From NCBI GenBank assembly GCA_017881725.1, contig JADGQO010000094.1, positions 1-36,031 on the forward strand: a stretch of DNA of 36,031 bases. The letters are read 5' to 3'. The DNA comes from Fibrobacteria bacterium. GTDB lineage: Bacteria; Fibrobacterota; Fibrobacteria; UBA11236. The translations under genes and the position numbers were made by a program. Under the pieces are notes generated by a model that searched no databases, was not told the origin of the DNA, and saw only the letters and a list, made by a program, of their open reading frames with translations. Of this stretch, positions 24,023 to 33,048 are shown in pieces; position 1 is the first letter of the stretch; every line of letters begins with the position of its first letter.

Positions 24023-24790
24023 ATGAAAATAGTGATTCTGGCCGGCGGATACGGCACGCGTATCAGCGAGGAAACGCACCTTAAGCCTAAGCCCATGGTT
24101 GAGGTGGGTGGCCGGCCCATTCTTTGGCATATCATGAAGGGTTACGCGGCGGCGGGGCATACCGACTTCATCATTTGCTGCGGTTACAAGGGTTATGTCA
24201 TCAAGGAGTATTTCGCCAATTACTTCATGCACCATTGTGACGTCACTTTCGACCTGGCCTCGGGTTCCCTACAAGTTCACCAGAGCAATGCCGAATCCTG
24301 GAAAGTAACCGTGGTGGATACGGGCGAAAACACCATGACCGGCGGCCGCCTCAAGCGCGTACGCAAGCATTTGGATACCGGGACTTTCGGGTTTACCTAC
24401 GGTGACGGCGTCAGCGACGTGAATTTGCAAGAGCTGGTGGCCTTTCACAAGGCGCATGGACGTAAGGCCACTTTGACGGCCGTACAACCGCCGGGTCGTT
24501 TCGGCGCCATTGATCTTACTGCTGATACCGTGACGCGTTTCCACGAAAAGCCCACGGGCGAGGGCGCGTGGATCAACGGCGGGTTCTTTGTCCTGGAGCC
24601 TTCCGTCATCGACGCCATCGGCGGGGATGAAACCATTTTCGAGAAACAACCGCTGGAGCAGCTCGCCTCGGAAGGGCAGTTGCAAGCCTTTCGGCACGGC
24701 GGCTTTTGGCAACCGATGGACACCTTGCGAGATAAACAATTATTGGAAGAACTTTGGGCCCGCGGCAAAGCTCCGTGGAAATCCTGGTGA
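24023..24790 (+). CDS. rfbF: Glucose-1-phosphate cytidylyltransferase
   Basis: It joins CTP and glucose 1-phosphate to CDP-glucose, the entry to CDP-6-deoxysugars. The 255-residue length matches the family. The nucleotidyltransferase signature is [14 protein letters not shown] (4-17) with [20 protein letters not shown] after it. [11 protein letters not shown] (the metal-binding GDG), HEKP and [10 protein letters not shown] further on are characteristic of RfbF rather than RmlA. The gene starts the CDP-sugar cluster and its stop overlaps the start of rfbG as GTGA. Confidence 0.96.
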   Translation: MKIVILAGGYGTRISEETHLKPKPMVEVGGRPILWHIMKGYAAAGHTDFIICCGYKGYVIKEYFANYFMHHCDVTFDLASGSLQVHQSNAESWKVTVVDTGENTMTGGRLKRVRKHLDTGTFGFTYGDGVSDVNLQELVAFHKAHGRKATLTAVQPPGRFGAIDLTADTVTRFHEKPTGEGAWINGGFFVLEPSVIDAIGGDETIFEKQPLEQLASEGQLQAFRHGGFWQPMDTLRDKQLLEELWARGKAPWKSW

Positions 24791-25878
24791 ATCCTACCTT
24801 CTGGAGCGGACGGCGCGTCCTGCTCACCGGGCATACCGGCTTCAAGGGATCCTGGCTTACCCTGTGGCTCCGCTCACTGGGGGCCGAGGTCACGGGTTAT
24901 TCCTCCACGGCATTTTCCACCGAACCCAACTTGTTCACTCTCGCGGGAGTCGCGGCCGACTGCCTGGACATGCGCGGCGACATCGCCGATTCCGAACCGC
25001 TCCGGCAAGCGTTTAAGGAGTCGCGTCCGGAAATCGTTTTCCATTTGGCCGCCCAGCCGCTCGTGCGCGAGTCCTATCGAAATCCGAAGGAGACCTGGCG
25101 GGTCAATGTCATGGGCACTTTGGAATTGCTGCAAGCCTGCCAAGCTTGTGATTCCGTTCGATCCATGGTCATCATCACCACCGACAAGGTGTATGAAAAC
25201 GCCGAACGCGGGCTGCCGTTTATCGAAGAGGAACCGCTGGGCGGATATGATCCATACTCCAGCAGCAAAGCCGCCTCCGAGATTTTGTGCGCGTCATGGC
25301 GGCGTAGTTTTCTGAGTGAGGCATCCGGATTTCCCACAGGACTCGCTAAAAGTTTCGCTAAAGGTCTTGCGACCGCGCGCGCGGGCAATGTAATCGGCGG
25401 AGGAGATTTCGCCGCCGATCGCCTGGTGCCGGATTTGGTGCGCGCCAATGTTTCGCAACGCAATGCCGTTCTTCGTTATCCAGAGGCGGTGCGTCCTTGG
25501 CAGCATGTCCTGGAGCCGCTCGCCGGGTACCTCACGTTGGCGGAGCATTTATTCGGCAATGCCGTGGATTTCTCCCAAGCCTTCAACTTCGGTCCGCCGG
25601 AAAGCGATGTGCGTCCCGTGAGTGAAATCGCCGATGCGGTGTGCGCGTCGCTCGGCGCCGCCTGGGACCACGAAAAAACCCCGCAAGCCCACGAGGCCGG
25701 CGTATTGCGCCTCAACAGCGGACTCGCGAAAAAACTTTTGTCGTGGAGTCCCCGGCTGCGGTTCGAAGAAATGCTGCGCTGGACTTGCGGCTGGTATCAG
25801 GGCTGGCAACGCGGTGAAGATCTTCGCGCCTTGACCTTGGATCAAATCCGTCGCTATCAAACCCTTACCCCAGTTTGA
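24787..25878 (+). CDS. rfbG: CDP-glucose 4,6-dehydratase
   Basis: It turns CDP-glucose into CDP-4-dehydro-6-deoxyglucose with bound NAD. The Rossmann motif [10 protein letters not shown] (14-23), the active-site TTDKVYEN with Thr132/Asp133/Lys134 and YSSSKAASE with Tyr157 and Lys161 are present, as is [10 protein letters not shown]. The length (363 residues) fits. I chose GTG at 24787 because its N terminus ([11 protein letters not shown]) aligns with the E. coli/Salmonella-type start xNxSFWxGKRV and it overlaps the rfbF stop as GTGA. The frame is open another 11 codons upstream, within rfbF. The two genes are translationally coupled. It belongs to the sugar operon that continues to 28710. 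Confidence 0.96.
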   Translation: MNPTFWSGRRVLLTGHTGFKGSWLTLWLRSLGAEVTGYSSTAFSTEPNLFTLAGVAADCLDMRGDIADSEPLRQAFKESRPEIVFHLAAQPLVRESYRNPKETWRVNVMGTLELLQACQACDSVRSMVIITTDKVYENAERGLPFIEEEPLGGYDPYSSSKAASEILCASWRRSFLSEASGFPTGLAKSFAKGLATARAGNVIGGGDFAADRLVPDLVRANVSQRNAVLRYPEAVRPWQHVLEPLAGYLTLAEHLFGNAVDFSQAFNFGPPESDVRPVSEIADAVCASLGAAWDHEKTPQAHEAGVLRLNSGLAKKLLSWSPRLRFEEMLRWTCGWYQGWQRGEDLRALTLDQIRRYQTLTPV

Positions 25879-25941
25879 ACAAACTCTTAGCTCTGTCTGA
25901 CCAAACCCTTTCTTCCATCTGACCTTCGGAATAGAAATTTT

Positions 25942-27174
25942 ATGCATCAAATACCTAAGTGCCGATTTTGCGCAACCCCGCTGACGCAATCCTTCGCCGA
26001 TCTCGGATCGACTCCGTTTTCAAATTCCTATCTCCGCGCGGAAGATTTGGAACGCATGGAGCCGACTTATCCGCTGCATGCGCGCGTCTGCGGAAATTGT
26101 TTCCTGGTGCAGTTGGAATCCTTCGAGAGTCCGCAGAAAATCTTCAGCGAGTACGCCTACTTCTCCTCTTACTCCGACACTTGGCTGAAACATGCGCAGG
26201 CTTATGCGACAAAAGTCACGCGACGGTTCGGATTGAACTCCGGAAGCCGCGTCGTGGAAATCGCCAGCAATGACGGGTATCTTCTCCGCTGGTTCAAGGA
26301 TTTGGGGATTCAGGTATTGGGCATCGAGCCGGCGGCCAACGTGGCGCGTGTGGCGGAGGAAAACGGGATTCCCTCGCGAGTCGTATTCTTCGGAAGGGAG
26401 AGCGCGACTCGTCTTGCCGAAGCCGGGGAAATGGCGGACTTGACGGCCGCGAACAACGTGTTGGCGCATGTTCCGGACCTCAACGATTTCGTCGCCGGGT
26501 TTCCCATCATGCTCAAGCCTGAGGGCGTCTCGACTTTTGAATTCCCCCACTTGCTGCGGCTGATGGAGAACCGCCAGTTCGACACCATCTATCACGAACA
26601 TTTCTCTTACTTGTCCTTAACGACAGTCCAGAAAATTTTTGCCAACCACGGATTGAGGATTTTCGACGTCGAGGAGCTTTCCACGCATGGAGGATCCTTG
26701 CGCGTGTATGCCTGTCATGAGAAGGCCGCACATGTGGAAACGCCGGCCGTGTCCAAGCTGCTTGAGACGGAGCGCGTTTTCGGCCTCCGTGATCTCGCCC
26801 GGTACGCGACCTTTGAAGAGGAAGTGAAATCCCTCAAACGCGATTTGCTGTCGTTTCTCATCGATGCGAAACGGGCGGGGAAACGCATCGCGGGTTATGG
26901 CGCGCCGGCCAAGGGCAATACCTTGCTCAATTATTGCGGCGTGCGCACGGATTTTATCGACTTCACCGTGGACCGCAGTCCGCACAAGCAAGGAACCTGG
27001 CTGCCCGGAACGCGTATTCCCGTGCGGGAGCCGGATCACCTGCGCGTGGCCAAGCCCGATTATCTCTTGATCCTGCCGTGGAACCTGCGCGACGAAGTGA
27101 TGGAACAGATGGCGCATATCCGGGAATGGGGCGGGCGTTTCGTCGTGCCGATCCCGTCGGTGCAAGTGCTGTGA
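25942..27174 (+). CDS. NDP-sugar C-methyltransferase (NovU/TylC3/TcaB9-like)
   Basis: Enzymes of this group add a methyl carbon next to the keto group of an NDP-4-keto-6-deoxysugar. The 410 residues show all three family domains. An N-terminal zinc ribbon has Cys7, Cys10, Cys50 and Cys53. The SAM domain has EIASNDGYLL (106-115) and a NNVLAHV segment. A C-terminal domain contains KRIAGYGAPAKGNTLLNY. The YHEHFSY motif (217-223) holds the conserved Tyr/Glu/His (217/219/220) used to deprotonate the sugar. Whether it acts at C3 or C5 cannot be read from the sequence. It follows rfbG after 63 bases and is followed by a 3,5-epimerase and a reductase, which is the order expected for a branched deoxysugar. 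Confidence 0.92.
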   Translation: MHQIPKCRFCATPLTQSFADLGSTPFSNSYLRAEDLERMEPTYPLHARVCGNCFLVQLESFESPQKIFSEYAYFSSYSDTWLKHAQAYATKVTRRFGLNSGSRVVEIASNDGYLLRWFKDLGIQVLGIEPAANVARVAEENGIPSRVVFFGRESATRLAEAGEMADLTAANNVLAHVPDLNDFVAGFPIMLKPEGVSTFEFPHLLRLMENRQFDTIYHEHFSYLSLTTVQKIFANHGLRIFDVEELSTHGGSLRVYACHEKAAHVETPAVSKLLETERVFGLRDLARYATFEEEVKSLKRDLLSFLIDAKRAGKRIAGYGAPAKGNTLLNYCGVRTDFIDFTVDRSPHKQGTWLPGTRIPVREPDHLRVAKPDYLLILPWNLRDEVMEQMAHIREWGGRFVVPIPSVQVL

Positions 27175-27186
27175 GACCGAGGCAAG

Positions 27187-27777
27187 ATGATCTTTAACGC
27201 GCTGTCCCTGCCTGGGGCGTTCCGGATAACGCTCGACAAAAAGGCGGATGCGCGCGGACATTTCGCCCGTACTTTTTGCGTGCAAGAGTTTTCCGATCAT
27301 GGGCTTAATCCCAACTTGGTCCAATGCAACACTTCCTTCAACCTCAGCCGCGGCACCTTGCGCGGCCTGCATTGGCAAGCGACGCCGCATGCCGAAGCCA
27401 AGCTGGTTCGCGTCACGCGAGGATCGTTATGGGACGTGATGGTGGATTTGCGTCCGAAGTCCCCGACCTTCCTGCAATGGCATGGGGAAACGTTGGATGA
27501 GGACAACGGCGTCATGCTGTATATCCCGGAAGGTTTCGCCCACGGGTTCGTCACCGCGCACGAGAACACGGAAATCTTTTACCAAATGACGACGCTTTAT
27601 GATCCGACCTTGGCGCGCGGGGCGCGCTTCGATGATCCCGCTTTCAAAATAAAATGGCCCGGCACGGACCCGCTCATCGTTTCCGATCGCGATTTACTTT
27701 TTCCGACTTTTGATCCGGCAGCGGTGGCCCGAGCGGCTACGACGGCTTCATCAGTCCCACCGACGTCGGCGGAGTAA
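27187..27777 (+). CDS. dTDP-4-dehydrorhamnose 3,5-epimerase family protein (RfbC/NovW-like)
   Basis: RmlC-fold enzymes epimerise C3 and/or C5 of NDP-4-keto-6-deoxysugars. The 196-residue product has the typical segments: ARGHFARTF, CNTSFNLSRGTLRGLHWQ with catalytic His62, WDVMVDLRP, LYIPEGFAHGF, FYQMTTLYDP with Tyr132 and Tyr138, and a C-terminal SDRD. In this cluster the donor is CDP-linked, so the substrate is probably the CDP-keto sugar made by rfbG rather than the dTDP form of the family name. The starting ATG has GAGG five bases before it, and the gene is tightly packed with the methyltransferase and reductase genes. The last about 20 residues are Ala/Thr/Ser-rich. Confidence 0.92.
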   Translation: MIFNALSLPGAFRITLDKKADARGHFARTFCVQEFSDHGLNPNLVQCNTSFNLSRGTLRGLHWQATPHAEAKLVRVTRGSLWDVMVDLRPKSPTFLQWHGETLDEDNGVMLYIPEGFAHGFVTAHENTEIFYQMTTLYDPTLARGARFDDPAFKIKWPGTDPLIVSDRDLLFPTFDPAAVARAATTASSVPPTSAE

Positions 27778-27780
27778 AGC

Positions 27781-28710
27781 GTGGCAACGGGCGAACGCAT
27801 TCTGGTGACGGGCGCGACTGGGTTTCTGGGCCGGCACGCGCTGGCTCCCTTGCGGCGGCAGGGGTTTGAAGTCCACGCGCTTTCCAGCCGTCCGGTCACG
27901 GGCCAAGCGGCGACGGAAGCGGTTTGGCATCAAGCTGATCTCCTCGACGCCGGGCAGACGCAAGCCGTACTCGAGTCCATCCGTCCGACGCATTTATTGC
28001 ACTTCGCATGGTATGCCGAACATGGCCGGTTCTGGAACAGCCCTTTCAATTTGGATTGGTTGTCCGCCACGCTCTCGTTGCTGAAGGCCTTCGCGGCCGC
28101 GGGCGGCAAGCGCTTTGTAGGCGCGGGCAGTTGCGCGGAATACGCTTGGGTCGAAAAGGAACTTTACGATGAACAGGATCCCCTGCGGCCAAGCTCGCTG
28201 TATGGCGCCGCCAAGGCCTCGGCGTTTTTGACCGGAGCGGCCTATGCGCAAACGGCGAAAATCGAATTCGCCTGGGGAAGGATTTTCCATCTGTTCGGTC
28301 CGTACGAAGCGCCGGGCCGCATCATTCCCGCACTCATCCGTGCCCATCTCTGGAGCGAAGCGCTGGATTGCAGCCAAGGCACCCAGTTGCGAGATTTCCT
28401 GCCCGCAGCGGCCATCGCCGATGCCTTCGCGCATATTTGCGATAGCGGGGTGCAAGGGGCGGTTAACATCGGTTCCGGTGAAGCGGTCACCTTGCGGGGA
28501 CTATCGGAAATTATCGCTGGAAAAGTCGCCGCCACCATCGGCCGCCGGGGCGATATCCGCTTCGGGGCCTTTCATGACGCGGGCCCGGCGAAACTATTAC
28601 CCTCGGTGCAACGCCTCACGCAAGAGCTGGGTTGGCGGACTCCGATTACGTTGGACGAGGGTTTAACGGAGGCGATTGCCTGGTGGAAGTCCCAGGGTAA
28701 ACAAACTTAA
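27781..28710 (+). CDS. NAD(P)-dependent sugar reductase/epimerase (extended SDR, NovS/RmlD-like role)
   Basis: An extended short-chain dehydrogenase fold of 309 residues. It shows the Rossmann motif LVTGATGFLGRH (8-19), LLHFAWYAEHGRFW (an active-site region often HxAxxxxxxx in SDR), and Tyr141-x3-Lys145 in SLYGAAKAS. LRDFLPAAAIADAFAHI and GAVNIGSGEAVTLR are found in sugar-nucleotide SDRs. It starts with GTG, with GGAG seven bases upstream, 3 bases after the epimerase gene. As the last gene of the pathway set it most likely reduces the 4-keto group of the methylated, epimerised CDP-sugar. The exact stereochemistry is unknown. Converges on the downstream methyltransferase gene with 23 bases between. 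Confidence 0.88.
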   Translation: MATGERILVTGATGFLGRHALAPLRRQGFEVHALSSRPVTGQAATEAVWHQADLLDAGQTQAVLESIRPTHLLHFAWYAEHGRFWNSPFNLDWLSATLSLLKAFAAAGGKRFVGAGSCAEYAWVEKELYDEQDPLRPSSLYGAAKASAFLTGAAYAQTAKIEFAWGRIFHLFGPYEAPGRIIPALIRAHLWSEALDCSQGTQLRDFLPAAAIADAFAHICDSGVQGAVNIGSGEAVTLRGLSEIIAGKVAATIGRRGDIRFGAFHDAGPAKLLPSVQRLTQELGWRTPITLDEGLTEAIAWWKSQGKQT

Positions 28711-28753
28711 TCAATGGTTTTGAAAAATCCGACTCATCCTTTAATCCATTGAT
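28710..28753. terminator. Inverted repeat at convergent gene ends
   Basis: ATCAATGG (28710-28717) and CCATTGAT (28746-28753) form an 8-bp stem across the 23-base gap and the start of the next gene's 3' end, with a 28-base loop. It is a possible bidirectional terminator; there is no clear T-run. Confidence 0.3.
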
Positions 28754-29507
28754 CTCCGGACTTCTCCGATGTCAGCGCCTTGCGAGGCGTATCCAGAATT
28801 TCGACCACCGCGATGTAGGGATAAAAGGTGACCGACTTTATCCTGGCTTGCACGGCGTTGAAGCGGTGATCATTCAAGGTGTTGGCGATTCCCCGTAGGT
28901 AAGCAGCGAAGGGATTTCGCAAACCGTGAATGTCTTCACAGAGGTAAATCCCGCCCGGCTTGATGGCGCCGAGGATCTCCTCGAAAGTCGGCCTTTGTTG
29001 GCGGGGCCGGTGTCCGCCGTCATCGATCACGATATCCACTTCCCCGACTTCTTCCCGGAACTTGCGCCAGAAGGCCCGGTCGGATTGATTGGCGATATTG
29101 ATTTTGACATTCTGCTTTTCATGTTTCATGCAGGACTTATCGATGTCCACGCCGTAAAGCTCGCAATCGGCTCCAAAATATTCGCGCCACATGTCCAGGC
29201 TTCCGCCGCTGTAAACGCCGATTTCCACAATCTTGGGGCGCGCACCGCGGAATTTGGCAAAGTGCGTGTGATAGGCTTCGAAGTAATGACGCCATTTCCA
29301 GAGGCCCGGGCCCGTGCGATGGGAATCGAAATACGTTTCGAGGGGATTCGGCGAAACCGGACGGCCAGAGGCCGCCTTTCCATTGCCGACAATGCCATTC
29401 GCCTTGCAACCTGCCAGCCAGTAAAGGCTTGGGGCGTAAACCATGTCGATAAGCGTCCGCGCGGTATTGGTGAGCGGTCTTACCTTTTTCCTGAGCACAT
29501 CGAACAT
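28734..29507 (-). CDS. Class I SAM-dependent methyltransferase (Methyltransf_24-like)
   Basis: The 257-residue product has a short helical N terminus and a Rossmann-type methyltransferase domain. Motif I is IVEIGVYSGGSL (93-104), motif II is GVDIDK (119-124) and motif IV is IVIDDGGH (159-166), followed by KPGGIYLCEDIHG. The DDGGH plus CEDIHG pattern is shared with macrocin-type and rhamnosyl O-methyltransferases and with CmcI-like proteins, where it binds metal and SAM for O-methylation of sugars. A sugar O-methyltransferase is therefore a fair guess and fits the glycan locus, but the substrate is unproved. It faces away from the CDP-sugar operon. Confidence 0.8.
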   Translation of the reverse strand: MFDVLRKKVRPLTNTARTLIDMVYAPSLYWLAGCKANGIVGNGKAASGRPVSPNPLETYFDSHRTGPGLWKWRHYFEAYHTHFAKFRGARPKIVEIGVYSGGSLDMWREYFGADCELYGVDIDKSCMKHEKQNVKINIANQSDRAFWRKFREEVGEVDIVIDDGGHRPRQQRPTFEEILGAIKPGGIYLCEDIHGLRNPFAAYLRGIANTLNDHRFNAVQARIKSVTFYPYIAVVEILDTPRKALTSEKSGDQWIKG

Positions 29508-29634
29508 TGAACCGCCCCTGTCGTGAAGCTGGAATTTTTGGGGAAAGGGAAACAGAAGGGGGAAAATAGGTAAATCAAGGGCCTTTTACTATCCCGCCGC
29601 AAACCGCGGCACCAATTTACACGGGCCGAAAGGC
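29508..29634. other. Intergenic stretch with small hairpins after GT2 gene
   Basis: 127 bases between the GT2 stop and the methyltransferase start, both minus strand. Near the GT2 end lie GGCC-GAAA-GGCC (29623-29632) and GCCGC-AAACC-GCGGC-like arms (29597-29612). They may end GT2 transcription, though no T-run follows. No gene seen. Confidence 0.3.
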
Positions 29635-30642
29635 CTAGGTTCGGTTGCGCATTTCCCGCGCCAAGCGGAAGAGGTAAGGCGCGATGGGATTCAGATAATA
29701 CGCGGCGAAGTAGAGGGCGTTATGAACCCGCGACTTTCCCATACCCAGTTTGCGCATTTCCAAATAGAAGTTTTTTATTTCCGACCGGGGCTCATGGTAG
29801 AGCGCTTCATAAACATGGAAGAGTTGCTTGGAATCCAGCTCCCGCATCACACCCGGCGTTACCTGGGTGCCGTATTTGGAATCCACGTACCGGGTAATTT
29901 CCAGTACCGAAGCGTACATCTTCGCCCGCGAGGCGGCTGGAAACCGGCCCGGCGTGTGGAATTTTTTTTCCGACTCCGCAGCCCCGAAATGGGGACTGTT
30001 GCCGCTCCTGCCACCGATTACCGGCGTGGCTACATACCCCAAGCCTCCGTCGATGAAAGCCGCTGCGCTCAAATAGACTTGGTAAAAAAGCCCGCCGTCG
30101 AAGCGGTCCGTTTCCATCGACAGCGCCCAATTCCGGTTAATCGTGATGCCGCTGATGAAGCTCGCCAGCCTGAACACGTAAGCCGAATCGGATTTCTCTA
30201 TGGTATCGGTTTGGAAAAGCTGGGTGACGTGGAAGGATTTGCCCGTGTCCGCATGGAATTGATCGAGCGCGCACGTAAAAAAATGCACGGAAGGATTGTC
30301 CGCGATGAATTTGCGCATGGGCGTCACGCCGGGTTTTCGCAACAGATCATCGTTTCCCATGAGCAGGACCCAGTCCGACGTGGCGCGCCGAAACAGGCTG
30401 CGGGCGTTTCCGTCGTACCCCAGGTTTTTTTCATTTTCGAAATAGGCGAACTTTACTCCGGCTTCCTGGAACCGCTTTCCGAAAAACTCCGCCGTCTCCG
30501 CGAGCGCTTTTCTTTCCGGCGAACAATTTTCGCTGATGATGACTTCATCGGGAAGATTTCCAGCATCCAGGATCGATTGCAAAAGTTCGCGGGTTTCCCG
30601 GTTTCGATTGTACGTGGGGATGGCCAAAGTAAGAGTTTGCAT
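29635..30642 (-). CDS. Glycosyltransferase family 2
   Basis: GT-A-fold inverting glycosyltransferase, 335 residues. The fold begins with LTLAIPTYNRNRETRELLQS and continues with the metal-binding LLMGNDDLL (Asp98/Asp99, the DxD-like motif). ENCSPERKALAET and NLGYDGNARSLF are further donor-binding segments. The C-terminal half has hydrophobic and basic helices but no long membrane span. The start at 30642 is supported by an excellent promoter at 30690-30718, which lies downstream of the next possible ATG (30729) and so rules that one out, and by TTAGG before it. It probably decorates the glycan of the adjacent sugar cluster. Confidence 0.9.
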   Translation of the reverse strand: MQTLTLAIPTYNRNRETRELLQSILDAGNLPDEVIISENCSPERKALAETAEFFGKRFQEAGVKFAYFENEKNLGYDGNARSLFRRATSDWVLLMGNDDLLRKPGVTPMRKFIADNPSVHFFTCALDQFHADTGKSFHVTQLFQTDTIEKSDSAYVFRLASFISGITINRNWALSMETDRFDGGLFYQVYLSAAAFIDGGLGYVATPVIGGRSGNSPHFGAAESEKKFHTPGRFPAASRAKMYASVLEITRYVDSKYGTQVTPGVMRELDSKQLFHVYEALYHEPRSEIKNFYLEMRKLGMGKSRVHNALYFAAYYLNPIAPYLFRLAREMRNRT

Positions 30643-30689
30643 TTTTTTGCCTAAGCTGACCGGTGACCGGATTTGACCTAAAACGAGGT

Positions 30690-30718
30690 ATAATAGAAGA
30701 TGATGCGGGGCCTGTAAA
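30690..30718 (-). promoter_or_regulatory. Sigma-70-type promoter of the GT2 gene
   Basis: On the minus strand TTTACA (30718 to 30713) and TATTAT (30695 to 30690), each matching consensus at five of six bases, are spaced by exactly 17 bases. Transcription would start near 30683, 41 bases before the ATG at 30642. Confidence 0.7.
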
Positions 30719-30821
30719 GGAAGACCCATAGCGGTTAAGGTTACCGGATTTTATCCGCACACCCAACTTCGGCCGACCTTGAGCCGTTGCTCCGAAGGGC
30801 GCAACCCCCGAAGGAAAATGT

Positions 30822-31790
30822 TTAAGTCGGAACGAACTTCAGTTTCTCCCGCTCCGGCGGCTGCAAACCGTTGATGAAGTCCGGCCCGCTCACGCGCGGC
30901 TTACCGTCCCATTGCACTCGTATCAACTTCAGCCAACCGCTCCCGGTTTTCACCAGCGGATGCCGATCGACGGAAACGATGACGTCGCCCGGCGTCGCCC
31001 CAGAGCCGTCCACAGCCTCGATCCCAGGCGCGGCGTCCTCCACCACGCGCGAAGCGTAGATGCGCAGCGTCTTTCCGTGTGCGTCCTGGGTGTAACATAC
31101 GGGATACGGGTTGAAGGCCCGGATGCGGTCATGCAGGGTTTGCGCCGGCAAGGTCCAATCCAGGCGGCCATCTTCCTTCTTGAGCTTCGGAGCGGGAGAT
31201 GCGGCTTCGTGGTTCTGCTCCATACTTTGCGCGGTCCCGGCCTCCAAATCGTCCAGCACCTTCAGCAACAAATCCCGTCCCATCACCCGCAAGCGATCAA
31301 ACAACTCCCCGGAAGTCTCCTCCGGCCCAATGGGCGTCTTGGCTTGCGCCAAAACCTGGCCATGATCGATTTGCGCGTCGAGTTGGAACAGCGTCACGCC
31401 CGTTTCCCTTTCGCCGCAAGCAATGGACCATTGGATGGGAGCGGCCCCGCGGAATTTGGGCAACAAGGATCCGTGGATGTTCACGGCGCCCAAGCGCGCC
31501 AGCGGGAACAACGTGTTCGGCAAAATCCGGTAAGCCACGACGACGAGCAAGTCGGCTTGTTGGGCGGCGATGAGTTGATGGAATTCCGGCGTCTTCAGCG
31601 AGACGGGCTGGGCGACCGGAAGTCCCAGGCGCAGGGCCGTTTCCTTCACGGGTGGAGCGGCAAGCTTTTGGCCCCTACCCTTGGGCTTGTCCGGCTGGGT
31701 GACCACTAGGGAAATTTTATGGTGGCTGTGATGGACCGCTTCGAGAATCGGGGCCGCGAAGTCCGGAGTGCCCATGAAGACTAGTTTCAT
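30822..31790 (-). CDS. fmt: Methionyl-tRNA formyltransferase
   Basis: It formylates initiator Met-tRNA with 10-formyl-tetrahydrofolate. The 322 residues show VFMGTPDFAAPILEA at the start, VVAYRILP, and the catalytic NIHGSLLPKFRGAAPIQW with Asn and His, plus LFQLDAQIDHGQVL containing the catalytic Asp. The C-terminal OB-like domain follows (about 205-320; LDWTLPAQTLHDRIRAFNP). The ATG at 31790 begins the MKLVFMG start typical of the family; TTG three codons upstream is also possible but has no support. It is the last chromosomal housekeeping gene before the restriction-modification island. Confidence 0.97.
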   Translation of the reverse strand: MKLVFMGTPDFAAPILEAVHHSHHKISLVVTQPDKPKGRGQKLAAPPVKETALRLGLPVAQPVSLKTPEFHQLIAAQQADLLVVVAYRILPNTLFPLARLGAVNIHGSLLPKFRGAAPIQWSIACGERETGVTLFQLDAQIDHGQVLAQAKTPIGPEETSGELFDRLRVMGRDLLLKVLDDLEAGTAQSMEQNHEAASPAPKLKKEDGRLDWTLPAQTLHDRIRAFNPYPVCYTQDAHGKTLRIYASRVVEDAAPGIEAVDGSGATPGDVIVSVDRHPLVKTGSGWLKLIRVQWDGKPRVSGPDFINGLQPPEREKLKFVPT

Positions 31791-31994
31791 GGACGGCAAA
31801 TCAATTAAAAACCCGCCCGAAGTCCAAGCCCATTTTGGAGAATAACGAACTTAAACGGAGAATTGGGCGCTCAGGCCATACGCGATTGGCGAGTTGGCGA
31901 GCGGAGCGGGGAGTACGAACCTCCTTGCTTACGCGGGCGACATTTTCCAGTTTGGGGGATCCTGAAGAAGCCAATGGCGAATGATTCGGGGGCA
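31791..31994. other. Junction between fmt and the defence island
   Basis: A 204-base stretch upstream of fmt and downstream of the first RhuM gene. I see no gene, tRNA, direct repeat or attachment site that I can define. It must contain any fmt promoter that is independent of the island. Confidence 0.35.
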
Positions 31995-33023
31995 TTAGGT
32001 TTTGCCCCGGCGCTTTTTTTTCGGCAACTCCGCCTCCAGACGTTTAATCTTCTCCAACGCGATCTGAAAATCCTGTTCGACGCGGCTGGGTTGCGCGAGT
32101 TGTTGAGATTGGTATTGCCCATACTCGGTCTCGGCTTTGATCAGAGCGGCATTGTGCGAAATCTTTCCAGCCTGGGTTAAAATATCACGTTCACTCAACT
32201 TGAGAAAATCATCGAGTTTGCCTATCCATTCCCGCATGTGCATGGGCCTGCGATTCCGAGCTTGAAGTTCGGCGAATTCCAGATAGGCGGTCACAATTCG
32301 ATTTAGGGTTTCAATCTCTTCGGCATTGAGGTAATTCTTGGCAATGATGGCATCGGCTTTTTTGAGAGCGTCGCCGGTCCAATGCGTGAGTCCCATATGA
32401 GGCTTCGAAGCATCCGCGCGCTGGGCGATTACTTCCGCCGCAGTGTGTCCATGGGCGGCCCAATGCATTTTGTTTTGCATGGTTTTGAAAAAAAGCTGCG
32501 AGGATTCGGCATTGCCATCGTAATCGATGCTGGTGGCGTAGATCTCGATCACTTTTTTCCAAAAGATTTTTTCCGAAGAACGAATGTCCCGGATGCGTCC
32601 GAGCAATTCCTCGAAATAACCATCGGCCCCGGCACGTTTCAGGCGTTCATCATCTACAGCAAATCCTTTGACAAGGTACTCGCGCAAAACTTGGGTGGCC
32701 CAGATCCGGAATTGCGTCCCCCGCTGGGACTTGATGCGGTAGCCAACGGCGAGGACGGACTCCAAACTATAGTGTTTCAAGGCCCTTTTAATCTGCCTTG
32801 AGCCTTCCTGGCGAACTTGTAAGTAATCCTTACAAGTTGCCGCCTCGGTCAACTCGCCCTCCTGGTAAATGGCTTTTAAGTGCAAGGTGACATTCTGAGG
32901 CGTGGTTTGGAATAGTTCAGCCATTTGCGCCTGGGTCAACCAAATGGTTTCGCCTTCAACGCGAATATCCATTCGTGTCTGGCCGTCTTCGGTTTGATAA
33001 AGAAGGATATCGGAGGGAATCAT
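31995..33023 (-). CDS. RhuM-family protein (first copy)
   Basis: RhuM-family proteins are often encoded inside type I restriction-modification and pathogenicity loci; their biochemical role is not established. The 342-residue product begins with a helix-turn-helix-like segment (IWLTQAQMAELFQTTPQNVTLH), then HYSLESVLAVGYRIKSQRGTQFRIWATQVLREYLVKGF, the most conserved block of the family. A helical C-terminal part follows and ends in a basic KKKRRGKT. It is preceded by a strong ribosome-binding site (GGGAGG, eight bases upstream) and lies 25 bases after the second RhuM gene on the same strand. The two RhuM proteins share the core block but differ in the N-terminal helix and the tails, so they are divergent paralogues rather than a recent duplicate. 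Confidence 0.9.
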   Translation of the reverse strand: MIPSDILLYQTEDGQTRMDIRVEGETIWLTQAQMAELFQTTPQNVTLHLKAIYQEGELTEAATCKDYLQVRQEGSRQIKRALKHYSLESVLAVGYRIKSQRGTQFRIWATQVLREYLVKGFAVDDERLKRAGADGYFEELLGRIRDIRSSEKIFWKKVIEIYATSIDYDGNAESSQLFFKTMQNKMHWAAHGHTAAEVIAQRADASKPHMGLTHWTGDALKKADAIIAKNYLNAEEIETLNRIVTAYLEFAELQARNRRPMHMREWIGKLDDFLKLSERDILTQAGKISHNAALIKAETEYGQYQSQQLAQPSRVEQDFQIALEKIKRLEAELPKKKRRGKT

Positions 33024-33048
33024 GCGATTTTCCTCCCATTAACCGGGA

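Noticed and set aside
24754-24786. Upstream start for rfbG inside rfbF (24754)
   Set aside because: The extra 11 residues are not conserved; GTG at 24787 aligns with family N termini and overlaps the rfbF stop as GTGA.
30671-30696. Plus-strand promoter with TTGACC and TATAAT near 30673-30694
   Set aside because: The hexamers are only 10 bases apart, too close for sigma-70, and no plus-strand gene follows; the overlapping minus-strand pair is the better one.
30643-30729. Longer N terminus for the GT2 gene from 30729
   Set aside because: A near-consensus promoter lies at 30690-30718, downstream of that ATG, so it could not be translated from this transcript.
31801-31995. A 64-residue open frame upstream of fmt
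   Set aside because: No motif, no ribosome-binding site that I trust and mixed composition; treated as intergenic.
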